A DNA stretch of 64,000 nt from Scilla litardierei (lineage: Eukaryota > Streptophyta > Magnoliopsida > Asparagales > Asparagaceae), in assembly GCA_030789695.1 (NCBI GenBank), contig CM061134.1, positions 60,953,334 through 61,017,333 of the forward strand. The letters are read 5' to 3'. Shown piece after piece: positions 21,112 to 32,319 of the stretch. A model generated the notes under the pieces. That model was not told the origin of the DNA and did not search any database. It saw only the letters and a list, made by a program, of their open reading frames with translations. Position 1 is the first letter of the stretch. Every line of letters starts with the position of its first letter. A program made the position numbers and the translations under genes.

Positions 21112-24053
21112 TGTCACGCCCCGCTTCCCAAACTACGGAGGCGAAGCGTGACTAAGGACCGCTTAGGCCGGAGCTGTGAAGCTCGGACCCAATAAGCGTA
21201 TGTGCGGTACTACAAGACGAAGGAACAGGTCTCTGCAGGTTAGTACGGAACAACAAAAGTACTAAAAAGAAACATTCATTTTATTCCAACATAACAATCC
21301 AGAAGTACTGAGAGTCTAACAAAAGCCCGACACGGCTACAACAACTGAAAGGTAAACTACTGGTGCAAGCACCCAACCTAGACATAAAATAAACGGTGCT
21401 ACGCACCCAACTAAACTGCAGTGAAACCTCTGGATCAACAACGTGAAGGCCTCTAGCTCTAGTCCTCGTCGGGCACGTACTCTGGGTCGACGTCCCCAGG
21501 CTCTACGTACTCCGACAGGTCCACCTCGTCAATGTACTCCGGCTCAACACCTGACGTACAACACCCAAAAGAAAGGAACTATACGTCAGGTAAAGTCTAC
21601 AAAAGAGGGTTAGACTCTACTGCAAGTGTACTGAAACTTTAAGCAATGATTTACTGGTTGATTAGCATGCTGGGGTTATAACATAGTAACAAAAGAAGGT
21701 AGTCGGAGCAGGAAAAGTAAAACACGTCAAGCAGTAGTCGTAGCGTGTACTACGGACTACGGGACTAACCTAAACGGGTCCAGACAAGACGTGACAAGAC
21801 AAGACAGGACATGACACGACAAGACACATGTGACTCGAGTGGTTCACGCCTTACGGTTCGAGGGGGGATCAGACCCTCTCCCCGTGCGCATGCTCAACCC
21901 TACCCCAACCCAAGTGCACAAGACAAGTCCGTACAAGGGATCATTCACTCTAGCTTGGTGAGTGCCCTATTGCCCGCAAGCTGTGTATCAGTACAAGGGA
22001 TCACTCGGTGAGTGCCCTATTGCCCACAGGCTGTGTATCAGTACAAGGGATCACTCACTCTATCGAGTAAGTTCCCTATTGCCCACAAGCTGTGTATCAG
22101 TACAAGGGATCACTCACTCTGTCGAGTGAGTGCCATATTGCCCGCAAGCTGTGTATCAGTACAAGGGATCACTCACTCTGTCGAGTGAGTGCCCTATTGC
22201 CCGCAAGCTGTGTATGACAAGACACGACGTGACAAGACATGGATGGTTCTTCTAGGGGGTCCACACGCACGCACACACAAGATAACCCTAAGGTGTCAAA
22301 AATTGTTGTTGAGCTTAGACTTCGTCGTCAAGTCTAAGCTGTCAAGGGACGTCCCGGACGCTATCATTTCACGTCCGGTTCTATTTTTTCACATTTTAAC
22401 AGTTCTAAAAGTCTTAGACCTAATGCACGACCAAAAGTGCAAGTGAGTACACTTGCCTGCGGTAGCGAGTGTGTCGTCCGTCTGGAGCATCCCGTCCAAG
22501 CATCTCGTCTGCGGTAGTCCATCTGAAACAGGGTCACGACGACGATGTTAGGTCGCGTTTTTCAACAAATCCTATTAGGGTTTGTTTCTAAAATTGACGG
22601 GATTACCCTAACAGTCAAAAAGTCACGTTTTGATGTTTTGGTTTAGTTTAGATCGACGTCTACCCTATGTGCACAGAAAAATTGTCCGATTGTCGATCTT
22701 TCCTACGGTGGGCAGCGTTTTACAGATGCTGAAAATAAATTTAGTTTAAGTTGACCAATTTTAGTTTAGGGTTTGATTGAACTATGGTGTGGGTTCGCTA
22801 CGAGTTAGGGGGCCAACCTCTCTAGTGTTTGATGTAGAACGAAAGTAGAGTCTGAACGGTGACGGATCTGAACTGTACGACAACGGAACGTCTCCTTGTG
22901 GCAACGGGAAGATCTACGGTAATGAAGTCGATGGGGCAGTGATCTGGGAAAGCGAAACAGTGATCAAAGGAACGTCAGGAAGGTGTCTAGTGGCTTCGGA
23001 AGCACGGACAGCGAGACGAGCCCGGTAGCGGTCCGTAGGAAGTGTAGGCGACGTCAAGGAGCCGCAGAATAGCGAGCAAAAGGGGGACAATGGCCAAGGG
23101 GCCAAAACAGTGAGCAATGGAGGCAGAACGTCGAAACGACGTCGTTGAAACGTCGGATGATGCGTTGGCTGGCCTGTGGAGGATGTCGACGAAAAGATCC
23201 GGCCTGGGGGAATCACTGGCGGTGTATGGCTGCCGGGGCGACGTCGGAAAATGCAACTGTGGTCGGAAAAGATCACAACAGGCTGCTGCAGTTGCTGCTG
23301 CGCGAAAAAGTCCGTCAGCGGCTGTCTGTTGCCGGCGGTGGGGAGCAGGCATCGGGAGGGGGGTCGTGCTGGTCGGAGTTGGTGTAGGGGAAGTCTGCCG
23401 ACGAAGGTTGAAGAGGGAGGCCGAGCTTGCTTGCGTGGAAGAGGGTTAGGGTTTTCGTTCGGGGTTTTACTTGCGGCGGCTGAGAGAGTTGAAACGTTTT
23501 GCATGGGGTATTGGTGACAGCCGATGAAACAAAACTAGCCCTAGGTTATTAAATACTAAAGGGGGGAAGTTTGGTTGCAAAACGTAGGGATTGATTGGGA
23601 GTGGCTGATGTGGGATGCACCTAGGATCTTAAAAAAATCGGTTATTGATTCGATGTCCTCTTTTTTAACAGTTTTGTTAAGAGTAAGTTTTTTTTGAATG
23701 CTTATTATCAAAAGAATTAGTAAGGAAGATATAAAAGACCCTCCTTATAAAATCAATCTGGCTAATGTGGGGTTTAAGGAAATCTTTAAGCGATGAAAGG
23801 AAACGCACAGAAACAACTAATTTAATTATTAAAAAAATTGTTTTTAATAATAAAAGTGTGTTATGCAGAAAAGGTCTACGGACACCAAAAAATAAAAGGA
23901 AAATACTGGAGTGATCGCGCCTCCGAGAGGATTGTGAATACGGGGTTCAGCCACGTGTTCGAGCTACGTAAAGCAATAACAAAATCAGATACGGTGACAC
24001 CCACACAAAACAACCAAGGATACACGCTACAAACGTTCGGTTGGAAAGTGACA
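21112..24053 (-). repeat. 3' LTR of gypsy A
   Basis: This 2942-bp LTR has 6-bp inverted ends TGTCAC...GTGACA. Its terminal 45 bp can fold (CACGCCCCGCTTCCC with GGAGGCGAAGCGTG). It holds five tandem units at 21931-22215, GACAAGACAC-type short repeats (21784-21830) and a GC-rich part (22900-23500). The long frames there (both strands, near 22914-23517) are Pro/Arg-rich, unlike any family I know, and I do not call them genes. A TATA-like TATTTAATAACC lies near 23548-23560 on the - strand. Confidence 0.85.
21931..22215. repeat. Five tandem repeats of about 50-60 bp in gypsy A LTR
   Basis: Units start GTACAAGGGATCA and end GCAAGCTGTGTATCA at 21931, 21991, 22041, 22100 and 22159, with lengths of about 60, 50, 59, 59 and 57 bp. 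Most contain a small inverted repeat CACTC..GAGTG. They lie in the transcribed R/U5 side of the LTR. Confidence 0.9.
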
Positions 24054-24072
24054 GTTACATTCTACCCCACTA
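24054..24072 (-). other. Polypurine tract region of gypsy A
   Basis: On the - strand TAGTGGGGTAGAATGTAAC directly precedes the LTR start TGTCAC. The AGTGGGGTAG core is the likely PPT, and it overlaps the pol stop codon (24062-24064). Confidence 0.6.
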
Positions 24073-24283
24073 AAATAAAGATTCCGTCCTCGGAATCAAC
24101 AACACTAATCAGTAAACAAAAATGGGAACGCTCTCTCATCTACTCCTCGTGCTTCCAAGTGGACTCTCCAGGTGATCCGTGACACCACATCACTCTCACC
24201 AGGTCGACTACCTTATTCCTCAATTGCTTCTGTCGACGATCTAAAAATCTGCACAGGCTGCTGGTCATAAGTCAGGTCCGGAC
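24062..24283 (-). pseudogene. pol: gypsy A pol C-terminus (chromodomain-like end)
   Basis: Downstream of the copia B insertion the frame reads ..QQPVQILDRRQKQLRNK, then a chromodomain-like stretch (LVRVMWCHGSPGESTWKHEE) with a TAG at 24140-24142 where the family has Trp, then MRER and a short tail to TAG 24062-24064. QPVQILDR..LRNK is typical of the linker before the chromodomain in gypsy pol. The rest is at 59498-61622. Confidence 0.85.
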
Positions 24284-25919
24284 TGTAATGCCCTGATAGC
24301 TACTGCACAAGTACTAGAGGGGGGTCAATAGTACTTTAAAATAATCAAGAGTATAATTCCTAATTATTGTACAAACAAAACCAACAATGCGGAATGAAAA
24401 TTGACAACAAGAATTAAGCAATGCAAACAGGCGATTTAATAGGTTCGGATCCACCCAAGTCTCCCCGACTTGTTCCCGGTGATCCTACGTCCCAGACCCG
24501 GATCCCCTCCGGCTATTTGAGCTAGAATCCTCTAACTCAAGTTTGCACTATGAAATTCTTGTAGAAACTACTACAAGATAAAATCATACAAAGATCGAAA
24601 TGTGACTCCCACAAACCGGGATCACGATCTTCTCTCACAAACCGAGAGATAACCTCAAATATCAAATGAGATGAAATAATAAAACACTTACCACAAAACC
24701 CTATGCCTTGAGAAATACTTACTGATTTCGGGCAAGAAGGGATTTTAAGGAAGAAGATAGCACCAAACCCTAGCTCCACCAAGATGAACAGCAATAGATG
24801 GCTAGGGTGAAGTTGGTGACTTGGATTCAAGCTCTTATCTTGAGTAGCTCACAATGAATGAGAATCTCTCTTGAGGAATTAGTGCTCAAAGAGTAGGGGA
24901 GAGATTCTAGTGAAGTGAGAGAGCTTAGAAATGAGAATGAATGCTCTTCTCTTTGATTCTCTAAATCTCAATAATGGCAGCCTTGAATGCAAGCTTGAAG
25001 CTCATCAAGTTTATATACGAGAGAGAGAGAGAAGAGTTCAGCAAAAATCGTGGCATTAAAAATCGTGGCATTAAATACCCAACGGATCTATTTCTGAAGC
25101 TGCTTAATCGGTCTAAGAAGGATCACTGATCGATTAGTTTTGCAACTAGTTGGTCGGTGAACCTTCTTGGACCGACTAGAAGGTTGACAGCAAAGATAAT
25201 GAAATCAAGAGATAGAACTAGTCGGTCTAAGAAGAAACACCAACCGACTAGTTTGACAACTAGTCGGTCGGTGAACCTTCTTGGACCGACTAATTGATCA
25301 ACAGTAAGTAAGCTGAATTTCACAAGGAAAACTAGTCGGTCTGAGAAGAGACACCAACCGACTAGTTTGACAACTAGTCGGTTGGTGATTCTTCTTTGAC
25401 CGACTAACTTGTTAACAGTGTATATGCTGAGTTGAACTAGGAGAACTAGTCGGTTCAAGCAGGATTTCCAACCGACTAGATTGTCATTTAGTCGGTTGGT
25501 TCTTCTTCTTGAACCAACTAAGATACATAAGAAGCCGTGAAATGAAGCGATAAGCTTCGGGAAAGTTTCTAATGGCTTCTAAGGCAATCCTAGATCTAAG
25601 ATATGAGCGTTATGAAGATTGTTAAGTAAGTCCTACTCAAGGCTTAACATTCTATACGATGAAGCTAGAAGACAATAAAATAAACATGACGAACCGTCTT
25701 CAAAGCTTCAATCCGAATCCCTTGACTTCATTAATAACTCCTTGAGCTTCAACGAAGCTTCAGGCACACGATCACGCGCTTTAAGAAGTCTTGGGGCGTC
25801 GCTTGAGATGTACGAAGTAATTTGGCGACGATCTCCATAACTGCGCTCAAATAGAATTAGTGCACGATATTTATGTTTGTTCATCATCAAAACCAAATCC
25901 GGGGAATCAATACTCAACA
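24284..25919 (-). repeat. 3' LTR of copia B
   Basis: It starts TGTAATGCCCTGATAG and ends AATACTCAACA. A TATA-like TATATAA is at 25011-25017 (- strand), and CTAGTCGG/CCGACTAG inverted pairs run from about 25105 to 25520. An 18-bp phrase, aaatcgtggcattaaa, is tandemly doubled at about 25045-25076 and present once in the other LTR. Confidence 0.93.
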
Positions 25920-25921
25920 TT

Positions 25922-25933
25922 CTTCCCCTTTTT
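25922..25933 (-). other. Polypurine tract of copia B
   Basis: AAAAAGGGGAAG on the - strand, next to the 3' LTR. It has one A in place of a G relative to copia A. PPT-like GGGGGAG copies recur at 25994-26000, 26122-26128 and about 26204-26211. Confidence 0.75.
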
Positions 25934-26836
25934 GGTGATGACAAACCAACATAAATATTAATCAATAATAATGATACAAATGAAATTTACTTACTCCCCC
26001 TGCATTGATGACTCGTTAGTTCCATATTAAATAATAAACATAAGCATCAAGCAGACGAGAAAAGTATAAAACATGATCCAATTATTGAAATATAGGATCG
26101 GAATCCATTTTTATATCTTCACTCCCCCTGAATCTAACATATCAAATTAGATTCACGGTAAATTGCTTTAAATTATCATTTAGCTCAAAGTCATTATTAA
26201 TTCTCTCCCCCTTTGGCTTTATCAAAAAGAGCGGGAGGAGAACAACGACAACAACCATGGCTAAACAAAAAATCTAAACACAGGAGTCGAAGAATACGAC
26301 AACGGTCCAAATGACACCAAGGGAAATATATCGAAGAATATCAAAGCGTGCCAACGAGACCATAGTCGAAAAGCGAAAAGTGAAATCATCAAAAGTCAAA
26401 ATCAAATTCACGTATTGAGTAAAGGAACATACTCTCCAATATCAACATTTTTAGCTAATTTAGTGCATGGAAAACAATTCTATGTTTTCATACAAACAAC
26501 GCTATTTAATCAATATAAACGTCGAGCGACGAGGTAAACATCAGAGACATAAATACAATGTGCACACAGAAATGAATGGCAACATGATGTATATATATAT
26601 ATATGGATACAACAAAAATTATACATCAGCCAGCAAAAAAAATAAACCTTCAGCAGGTCGGTGCACATCATACAACACATGTCACAACATACATCGAAGT
26701 GTATCACAAAACATACATACATCAAAATGTATCACAAAACATACAAAAAATACACATCCACCCATCTATCCTAACCCCACTCTCTCACAACAGATATATC
26801 GTCCAAATGCTCATGGGAGAGTCCTCCAACGAAAGC
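25934..26836 (-). other. Non-coding 3' region of copia B
   Basis: This spacer matches 4494-5399 of copia A. It has PPT-like copies and an AT run at 26588-26602. The overlapping small frames at 26467-26889 (+) and 26510-26725 (-) are low-complexity and not supported. Confidence 0.65.
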
Positions 26837-28332
26837 TCAGGAGGCGGAGGCAGGATCAACACCAGCAACAGGCTGTGCAGATGAAGTGATGGTCTCTGGA
26901 ACGACTGGAGTGTCCACCGAAGGGATGGTGGCAGTAGGAGTGCTCTCGGGAGCACGAACAGAAGAAGTGCCAACAGAAGTACCCTCAGGGGCACGAACTG
27001 GAGAAGCAGTAAGCTCCTCATCCTCAGCAACATCCATAGCCTCATCGTCAGAAAGTGTAGGAGGAACCTCAATGTCCAGATGTTCGCAGATGCGTGCAAG
27101 CATCTCCTCACATCGTGCAATACGAGCTTCTTGACGGCTCATGGAAGCAGAAGAGTCAGGGCATGAAGGTGGAGGAGGAGCTGAAGGGGTAGTCCGCTGA
27201 ACGTGACGCAAGGCCGCAAGAGACTTCTTGACGGCAGTCGCGTTCAGGGGAGGACCCAAGGGACGCTGATCATCAGGAGGGAGAGGAACGCCAAAGTGGC
27301 GGAAGACAAGAGTCAATAGGCAAGGATATGGAATATGAGCTGACTTGGTGGACTTCCTAATGCACTCAAAGGAATCCATCATGTCCAAGATGATGCGGGC
27401 CCAATTTATCTCGCTCCCAGCAAAAAGAGCGTAGATAAGCTTCAGGAATGGCTGGGATGGCAAGCTGGAGGAGCCGTACTTCGGGAGAAGACACGACTTC
27501 AGAATGAGATTTAGGACCCATGCATTAGGCTTGAATGATTTCGAGGGAACGCCAATCATGGCAGGAGGAATGACATGGAACATCTCAGCAAGAATGGACT
27601 GATCGAGATCGTGGATATTATTCACGGAGATATCTGAGGGGAGCAGGCCAGAGGAGGAGACACCAAGCAACTGCCCTAAGATCTCTGCCGTGAGGACAAT
27701 GGGTGTCCCTAAGACAGTGGTCTCAATGCAGTGGGTGTCATCATACTCACCCCGGACTCGATTGGCATAGAATAGTTTGACGAGTCTAGGATAGGGATGA
27801 GGATTCGCCTTGGGACCATGGCCAAGATAATCTTGGAGGCCGCTATAAGAGAGGAGATCTGCGAGCTGAGGAAAGTCAGAGAACTGAACGAAATGCTCTA
27901 GAATCAATGGAAAGTGCTTGATACAGTTGTATGCCACAAGACACAAAGGGTCATCGCGACACAACGAAATATCAACCCCACCCGAAGGCATGGGAGCTTC
28001 CCCTTTGACGGACGAGAGGTAGAGCGAGGAGGAGGAGTAGGAGCCTTCTCGGTATGCCCAGTCTCTGGGATATAGTCAGCGTCGGAGTCAGAGGAGGCTG
28101 TGGGGGGAGTGGGAGCACGAAAGGTGCCCTGGGTCAAATGCTTGGTCCGGGGCTTGGAAGATGATCGGGCTGTATGCCTAGAGGGAGCCGTCTTCTTCTT
28201 CTTGGAAGGAGGCGAAGAAGATGATGGACGAGTGGTTTTGGCGCGGCGTTTGGGAGGATTAGGGTTGGTTGATGGCTCGACGGTCATGGGGGATGGAGCG
28301 GTAGGATGGATAGGGATGCGTGTTTTCGCCAT
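26837..28332 (-). pseudogene. Extra ORF of copia B: Transposase_32-type protein
   Basis: The gene starts at ATG 28330-28332, 750 bp beyond the pol stop, in the same sense as gag-pol. The N-terminus (about 115 aa) is Pro/Ser/Lys-rich and disordered-looking (SSPPSKKKKTAPSR). One frameshift near 27985-28000 separates it from the main 370-aa domain, which matches my memory of the 'putative plant transposon protein' family (KLFYANRVRGEYDDTHCIET, LTAEILGQLLGVSSSG, ILKSCLLPKYGSSSLPSQ, RHFGVPLPPDDQ). A short coiled-coil (RQEARIARCEEMLARICEHL) and an acidic Thr/Ser/Pro tail follow. Function is unknown. The position corresponds to the env-like or extra gene of Sireviruses. I see no signal peptide or membrane segment that would support an envelope role. 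Confidence 0.82.
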
Positions 28333-28669
28333 GATATTGCGACGAGACAACACACAAATGCAGGAGATCGAACGAATTAGAACGAGATATGAACCATAAG
28401 TTGAACGAAATTGAACTAAATCGAACGAGGTTGATCAGATATGAACCCTAAAAACAGATAGGGAGAGAAATATGATACCCTAGGAGGAGGAGAAAGGGTC
28501 GACGACAGCTGACGGTGGCCAGAAACGACGGCGCACGGCGGAGGGATCTGAGGAGACGCGGGAGCAAGGGTTTGAGGAAAGCTAGCGCACCGATTAGAAT
28601 GAGTTTTAATCGGTGCGAGGGGGGTTATAATCGATTTAATGAGTCAAAAACACAAATGCCCCCGCGCAA

Positions 28670-28860
28670 CTAGTCGGTCTGAGTTCAAGTGCTGACCGAC
28701 TAGAATGCAATCTAGTCGGTCGGTAGATGAGCTTGGACTGACTAACATGCAGACAGCAAGTCAGGTCAAAATTAGGGCATGAACTAGTCGGTCTGAGTTC
28801 AATCACTAACCGATTAGAAGTGAAACTAGTCGGTCGGCAAATGAACTTGGACCGACTAAA
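28670..28860. repeat. Internal copy of the U3 palindromic array in copia B
   Basis: Two inverted CTAGTCGG/CCGACTAG clusters lie about 340-530 bp upstream of the extra-ORF start. A weak TATA-like TTATAA (28625-28630, - strand) sits just downstream in transcription sense. Placement matches the array at 5866-6141 in copia A. Confidence 0.75.
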
Positions 28861-29085
28861 AAAGTCCAAAAATTTGAAAATAAGAAATTTTGAGTTCTCT
28901 CCAAAGAACACTTGGACAAATCATCGAAAACACTCGCATACGTTCTTATTCTACCCCATAAAACTAGAAAATCATAAATCCGACGCGTAAATCGAAAAAC
29001 CAAACATAAATCCCGAATATCACAACAAATCTAGCATGAACATAAAAAATATCATTATCATGCAGGATTAAAGAAAATATGAATC

Positions 29086-31501
29086 CTAAATCTCGGATTC
29101 ACCCATAATCCCCAATTCTCGACGTAACCGCACAAAGGAATCTTCCTTGAGTGGTTTCGTGAAAATATCGTCGATTTGCTTCTGGGTTTCAACGTACACT
29201 AAAATGATGTCCTTTTTAGCAACATGATCATCTAGGAAATGGTGACGGACATATATGTGTTTGGTACGGGAGTGGTGTACCGGATTCTTAGAGAGACATA
29301 TTGCACTTAGGTTGTCCACCATAATAGGACAAGTATCACAGTTTATACCGAAGTCTTTAAGTGTGTGTCTCATCCAAAGAACCTGTGCACATGCAGCACC
29401 GGCGGTAATATATTCCGCCTCAGTGGTTGAAAGTGATACGGAATTCTGCTTCTTGAAAAACCAAGAGACAAGAGAATTTCCTATAAAATGGCAAGTACCA
29501 CTAGTACTCTTCCTGTCGGATTTACATCCAGCATAATCTGCGTCACTATATGAGATTAACTCATATGTGCTAGACTTTGGATAAAATAATCCGTAGTCGA
29601 GTGTGTAACTTAAATAGCGGAAAATACGTTTAACCGCTACTAAGTGTGATTCCTTAGGTTGTGACTGATACCGAGCACAAACACATACGGTGAACATTAT
29701 ATCAGGCCTACTGGCAGTAAGATATAATAAACTACCTATTATACCTCGATATAGACGAATGTCTACATCTTTGTCGCCCGTATCTTTATTAAGATGTGTA
29801 GTAGTGCTCATTGGAGTCTTCTTGCCAGAAGCATTCTCCATTCCAAATCGCTTTAGCAACTCCACTGTGTACTTGGTTTGGTGGAAGAAAATTCCATCGT
29901 CCATTTGGCGAATTTGGAGTCCTAAGAAATATTTGAGCTCACCCATGTAGCTCATCTCAAATTGGTCCTTCATGACATTAGAAAACTCTTCGCAAAGAGT
30001 GAAGTTAGTAGCACCGAAAATGATATCATCAACATAAATTTGAACTAAAATAATATCATGATTGGCATACTTAACAAAAAGTGTTGAATCAACCTCACCC
30101 ATTTTAAAACCCAAATCCAAAAGAAAGTTCTTTAGGCGGTCATACCAAGCTCTAGGAGCTTGTCTCAAACCATAAAGTGCCTTCTTAAGTTTGAAAATGT
30201 GATTTGGAAATTTTTCATTTATAAAACCCGGAGGTTGAGAAACATAAACTTCCTCAACGACATCTCCGTTCAAAAACGCACTTTTTACGTCCATTTGAAA
30301 AAGTTTGAAATCTTTATGGCATGCAAACGATAATAAAAATCTAATAGATTCTAATCTAGCTATAGGTGCGAAAGATTCCTCGAAATCTATACCTTCCTCT
30401 TGCCTGTAGCCTTGAGCAACTAACCTAGCTTTGTTCCGGACAACGTTTTGGTTCTCGTCGGTCTTATTCTTGAAAATCCACTTCGTTTCTATAACGGTGT
30501 GGTTCTTCGAGGGCAATGGAACTAGCTCCCAGACCTCATTCCTCTCAAACTGAATGAGTTCATCTTCCATGGCTAGGATCCAAGAACTATCTTCGCATGC
30601 CTCGTTGATATTCTTTGGCTCCACTGAAGAGGCAAAGGCACAATGAGCGAAGAAGTTGACTTGAGATATTGTCTTGACACTATCTAGTATGTTGCCAATG
30701 ACTTGCTCATGGGGATGGTCACGATCTGTATGAAGCCGTTTGGGAACTCCCTGATCAATAGGAACATTCTCAAAAGAATCATCAGTAGGGTTAGTATCAA
30801 CAGAATCAATAGGATTAGATTTACCAATAGAGTCACAAACTACTTCCATAGAATCATCATCATTGATAATTCTAGGAGGGACAAAATTTTCATTGAATGA
30901 AACATGAAGAGATTCCTCGATCGTTGAGGTTCTTTTGTTGTATATCCGGTAGGCTTTGCTACGGGAGGAATATCCAACAAATATCCCCTCATCGGATCTT
31001 AGATCAAATTTGTCCAAACTTCCATACGTGTTTTTGATAAAACATTTTGCACAAAAAACTCTAAAATGTTTAACTTGAGGCAACCTACCAAACAACAAAT
31101 CATAACAAGTTTGTTTGGTACCGGGCCTCAAGAGTATCCTATTAAACACATAGCAAGCAGTATGTACCGCTTCTGCCCAAAATTGATGGCCAAGTTGGCT
31201 ATCATCAAGCATCGTGCGAGCACATTCCACTAGCGTCCTATTCTTTCTATCAACAACACCATTTTGAGGGGGTGCACGAGGGAAAAAAGGTGTGAGTAAT
31301 ACCAACTTCATCACAGAAATTTGAGTAAGACTCGTTCTCAAATTCCCCTCCATGATCACTACGAATAGTGACAATGGTGGTTCCAATGAGATTTTGTACT
31401 TTCTTAACAAATACTGTGAAGTTTTCAAAAGCATCATTTTTATTAGTTAAAGAAAATACCCAAGTAAATCTAGAAAAGACATCAACGATGACAAGTCCAT
31501 A
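29086..31501 (-). pseudogene. pol: copia B pol: integrase core, RT, RNase H
   Basis: The integrase core continues from the stop at 31502, with RSDHGGEF near 31345 and a frameshift near 31290. The third catalytic position reads NGVVDRKN: codon GAT at 31249-31251 where copia A and C have Glu. RT has [12 protein letters not shown] and [11 protein letters not shown] (near 30030), and RNase H has [25 protein letters not shown] and [11 protein letters not shown], all intact. It ends ..GIMGESEI at TAG 29086-29088. From about 31280 to 29086 one frame is open, making this the best-preserved RT/RNase H of the three copia elements. Confidence 0.93.
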
Positions 31502-32293
31502 TCAAGCATTCCCTAATGAAGCAACTCTAGTTGGCCCAAAAAGATCTAGATGTAAAAGTTCTAGAGGCCGTTTAGAGGATATGCTCTTCTTAGGTTTGAA
31601 TGACGATTTTGGAAGTTTGCCTCGTTGACACGAGTCACAAAAGCTTTTCTTTTGAAAGGCAAGCTTAGGGAATCCTTTTATAGAGTTTAGCTTGGATAGT
31701 TTGAAAAGTGTTCCAAAGTTCACATGACCAAAACGTCGATGCCTTAAGTGTTGTTCACTTGTGTTGGCAATGAGACATTGTTCATGTGATTTTGGAATAT
31801 CTAAGATATATATGTCCTTATGGCGTGTGCCAGAGAACAACACATTATTATTATCTTTACTCAAAATATGACACATTCCTTTCGCAAAGCTAACTTTGTA
31901 ACCCTTGTCACAAAGTTGGCTTATTGAAATAAGATTGTGATTTAAGCCTTTAACAACGTAAACATCACTTATAAGGGGTTTCGAGGGGTTACCAACTTTA
32001 CCAACACCGATGATGGTTCCGCTCTCGTTGCCTCCAAAGACCACTCGGTTTCCATTTTCAATGGGCACCACTCCGAATAGCAATTGAGCTTCACCCGTCA
32101 TGTGTTTTGAACACCCGCTATCAAGTATCCACCCATCCTTGGAGCTAAATTTTGATTTGTTGCTCCTTTTTTTTCGTGAGTACCTGACGATAAAAAATAT
32201 CGTATCATGGTACCCAAGGTCATTGGGTCCTAAGAGATTAGACATTTGGAAGCCAAGTCCAATTGGACTTAGACTTCCCAACATAATCATCAT
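31502..32293 (-). pseudogene. pol: copia B protease and integrase zinc finger
   Basis: Protease motif ILDSGCSKHMTG (DSG at 32114-32122), then a GAG-pre-integrase stretch (GLNHNLISISQLCDKGYKVSF) and the integrase zinc-binding domain (HRRFGHVNF ... CDSCQRGK). A TGA at 31502-31504, at the residue copia A reads as Arg, separates it from the integrase core. A frame change near 32300 separates it from gag. Confidence 0.9.
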
Positions 32294-32319
32294 TGTGCAC
32301 TACATTCATGAAATACGAA

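Noticed and set aside
22914..23517. Long overlapping frames of 110-196 codons on both strands in the gypsy A LTR
   Set aside because: They lie in GC-rich LTR sequence, have low-complexity Pro/Arg/Gly composition, match no family I know and overlap each other.
26837..28332. Extra ORF of copia B as a retroviral envelope gene
   Set aside because: No signal peptide, transmembrane helix or furin-like site is visible. The sequence fits the 'putative plant transposon protein' family instead.
29255..29536. Forward-strand frames of 60-150 codons over the copia pol genes (also 7696-8142, 31368-31628, 33392-33880)
   Set aside because: They are antisense shadows of conserved pol and gag coding sequence.
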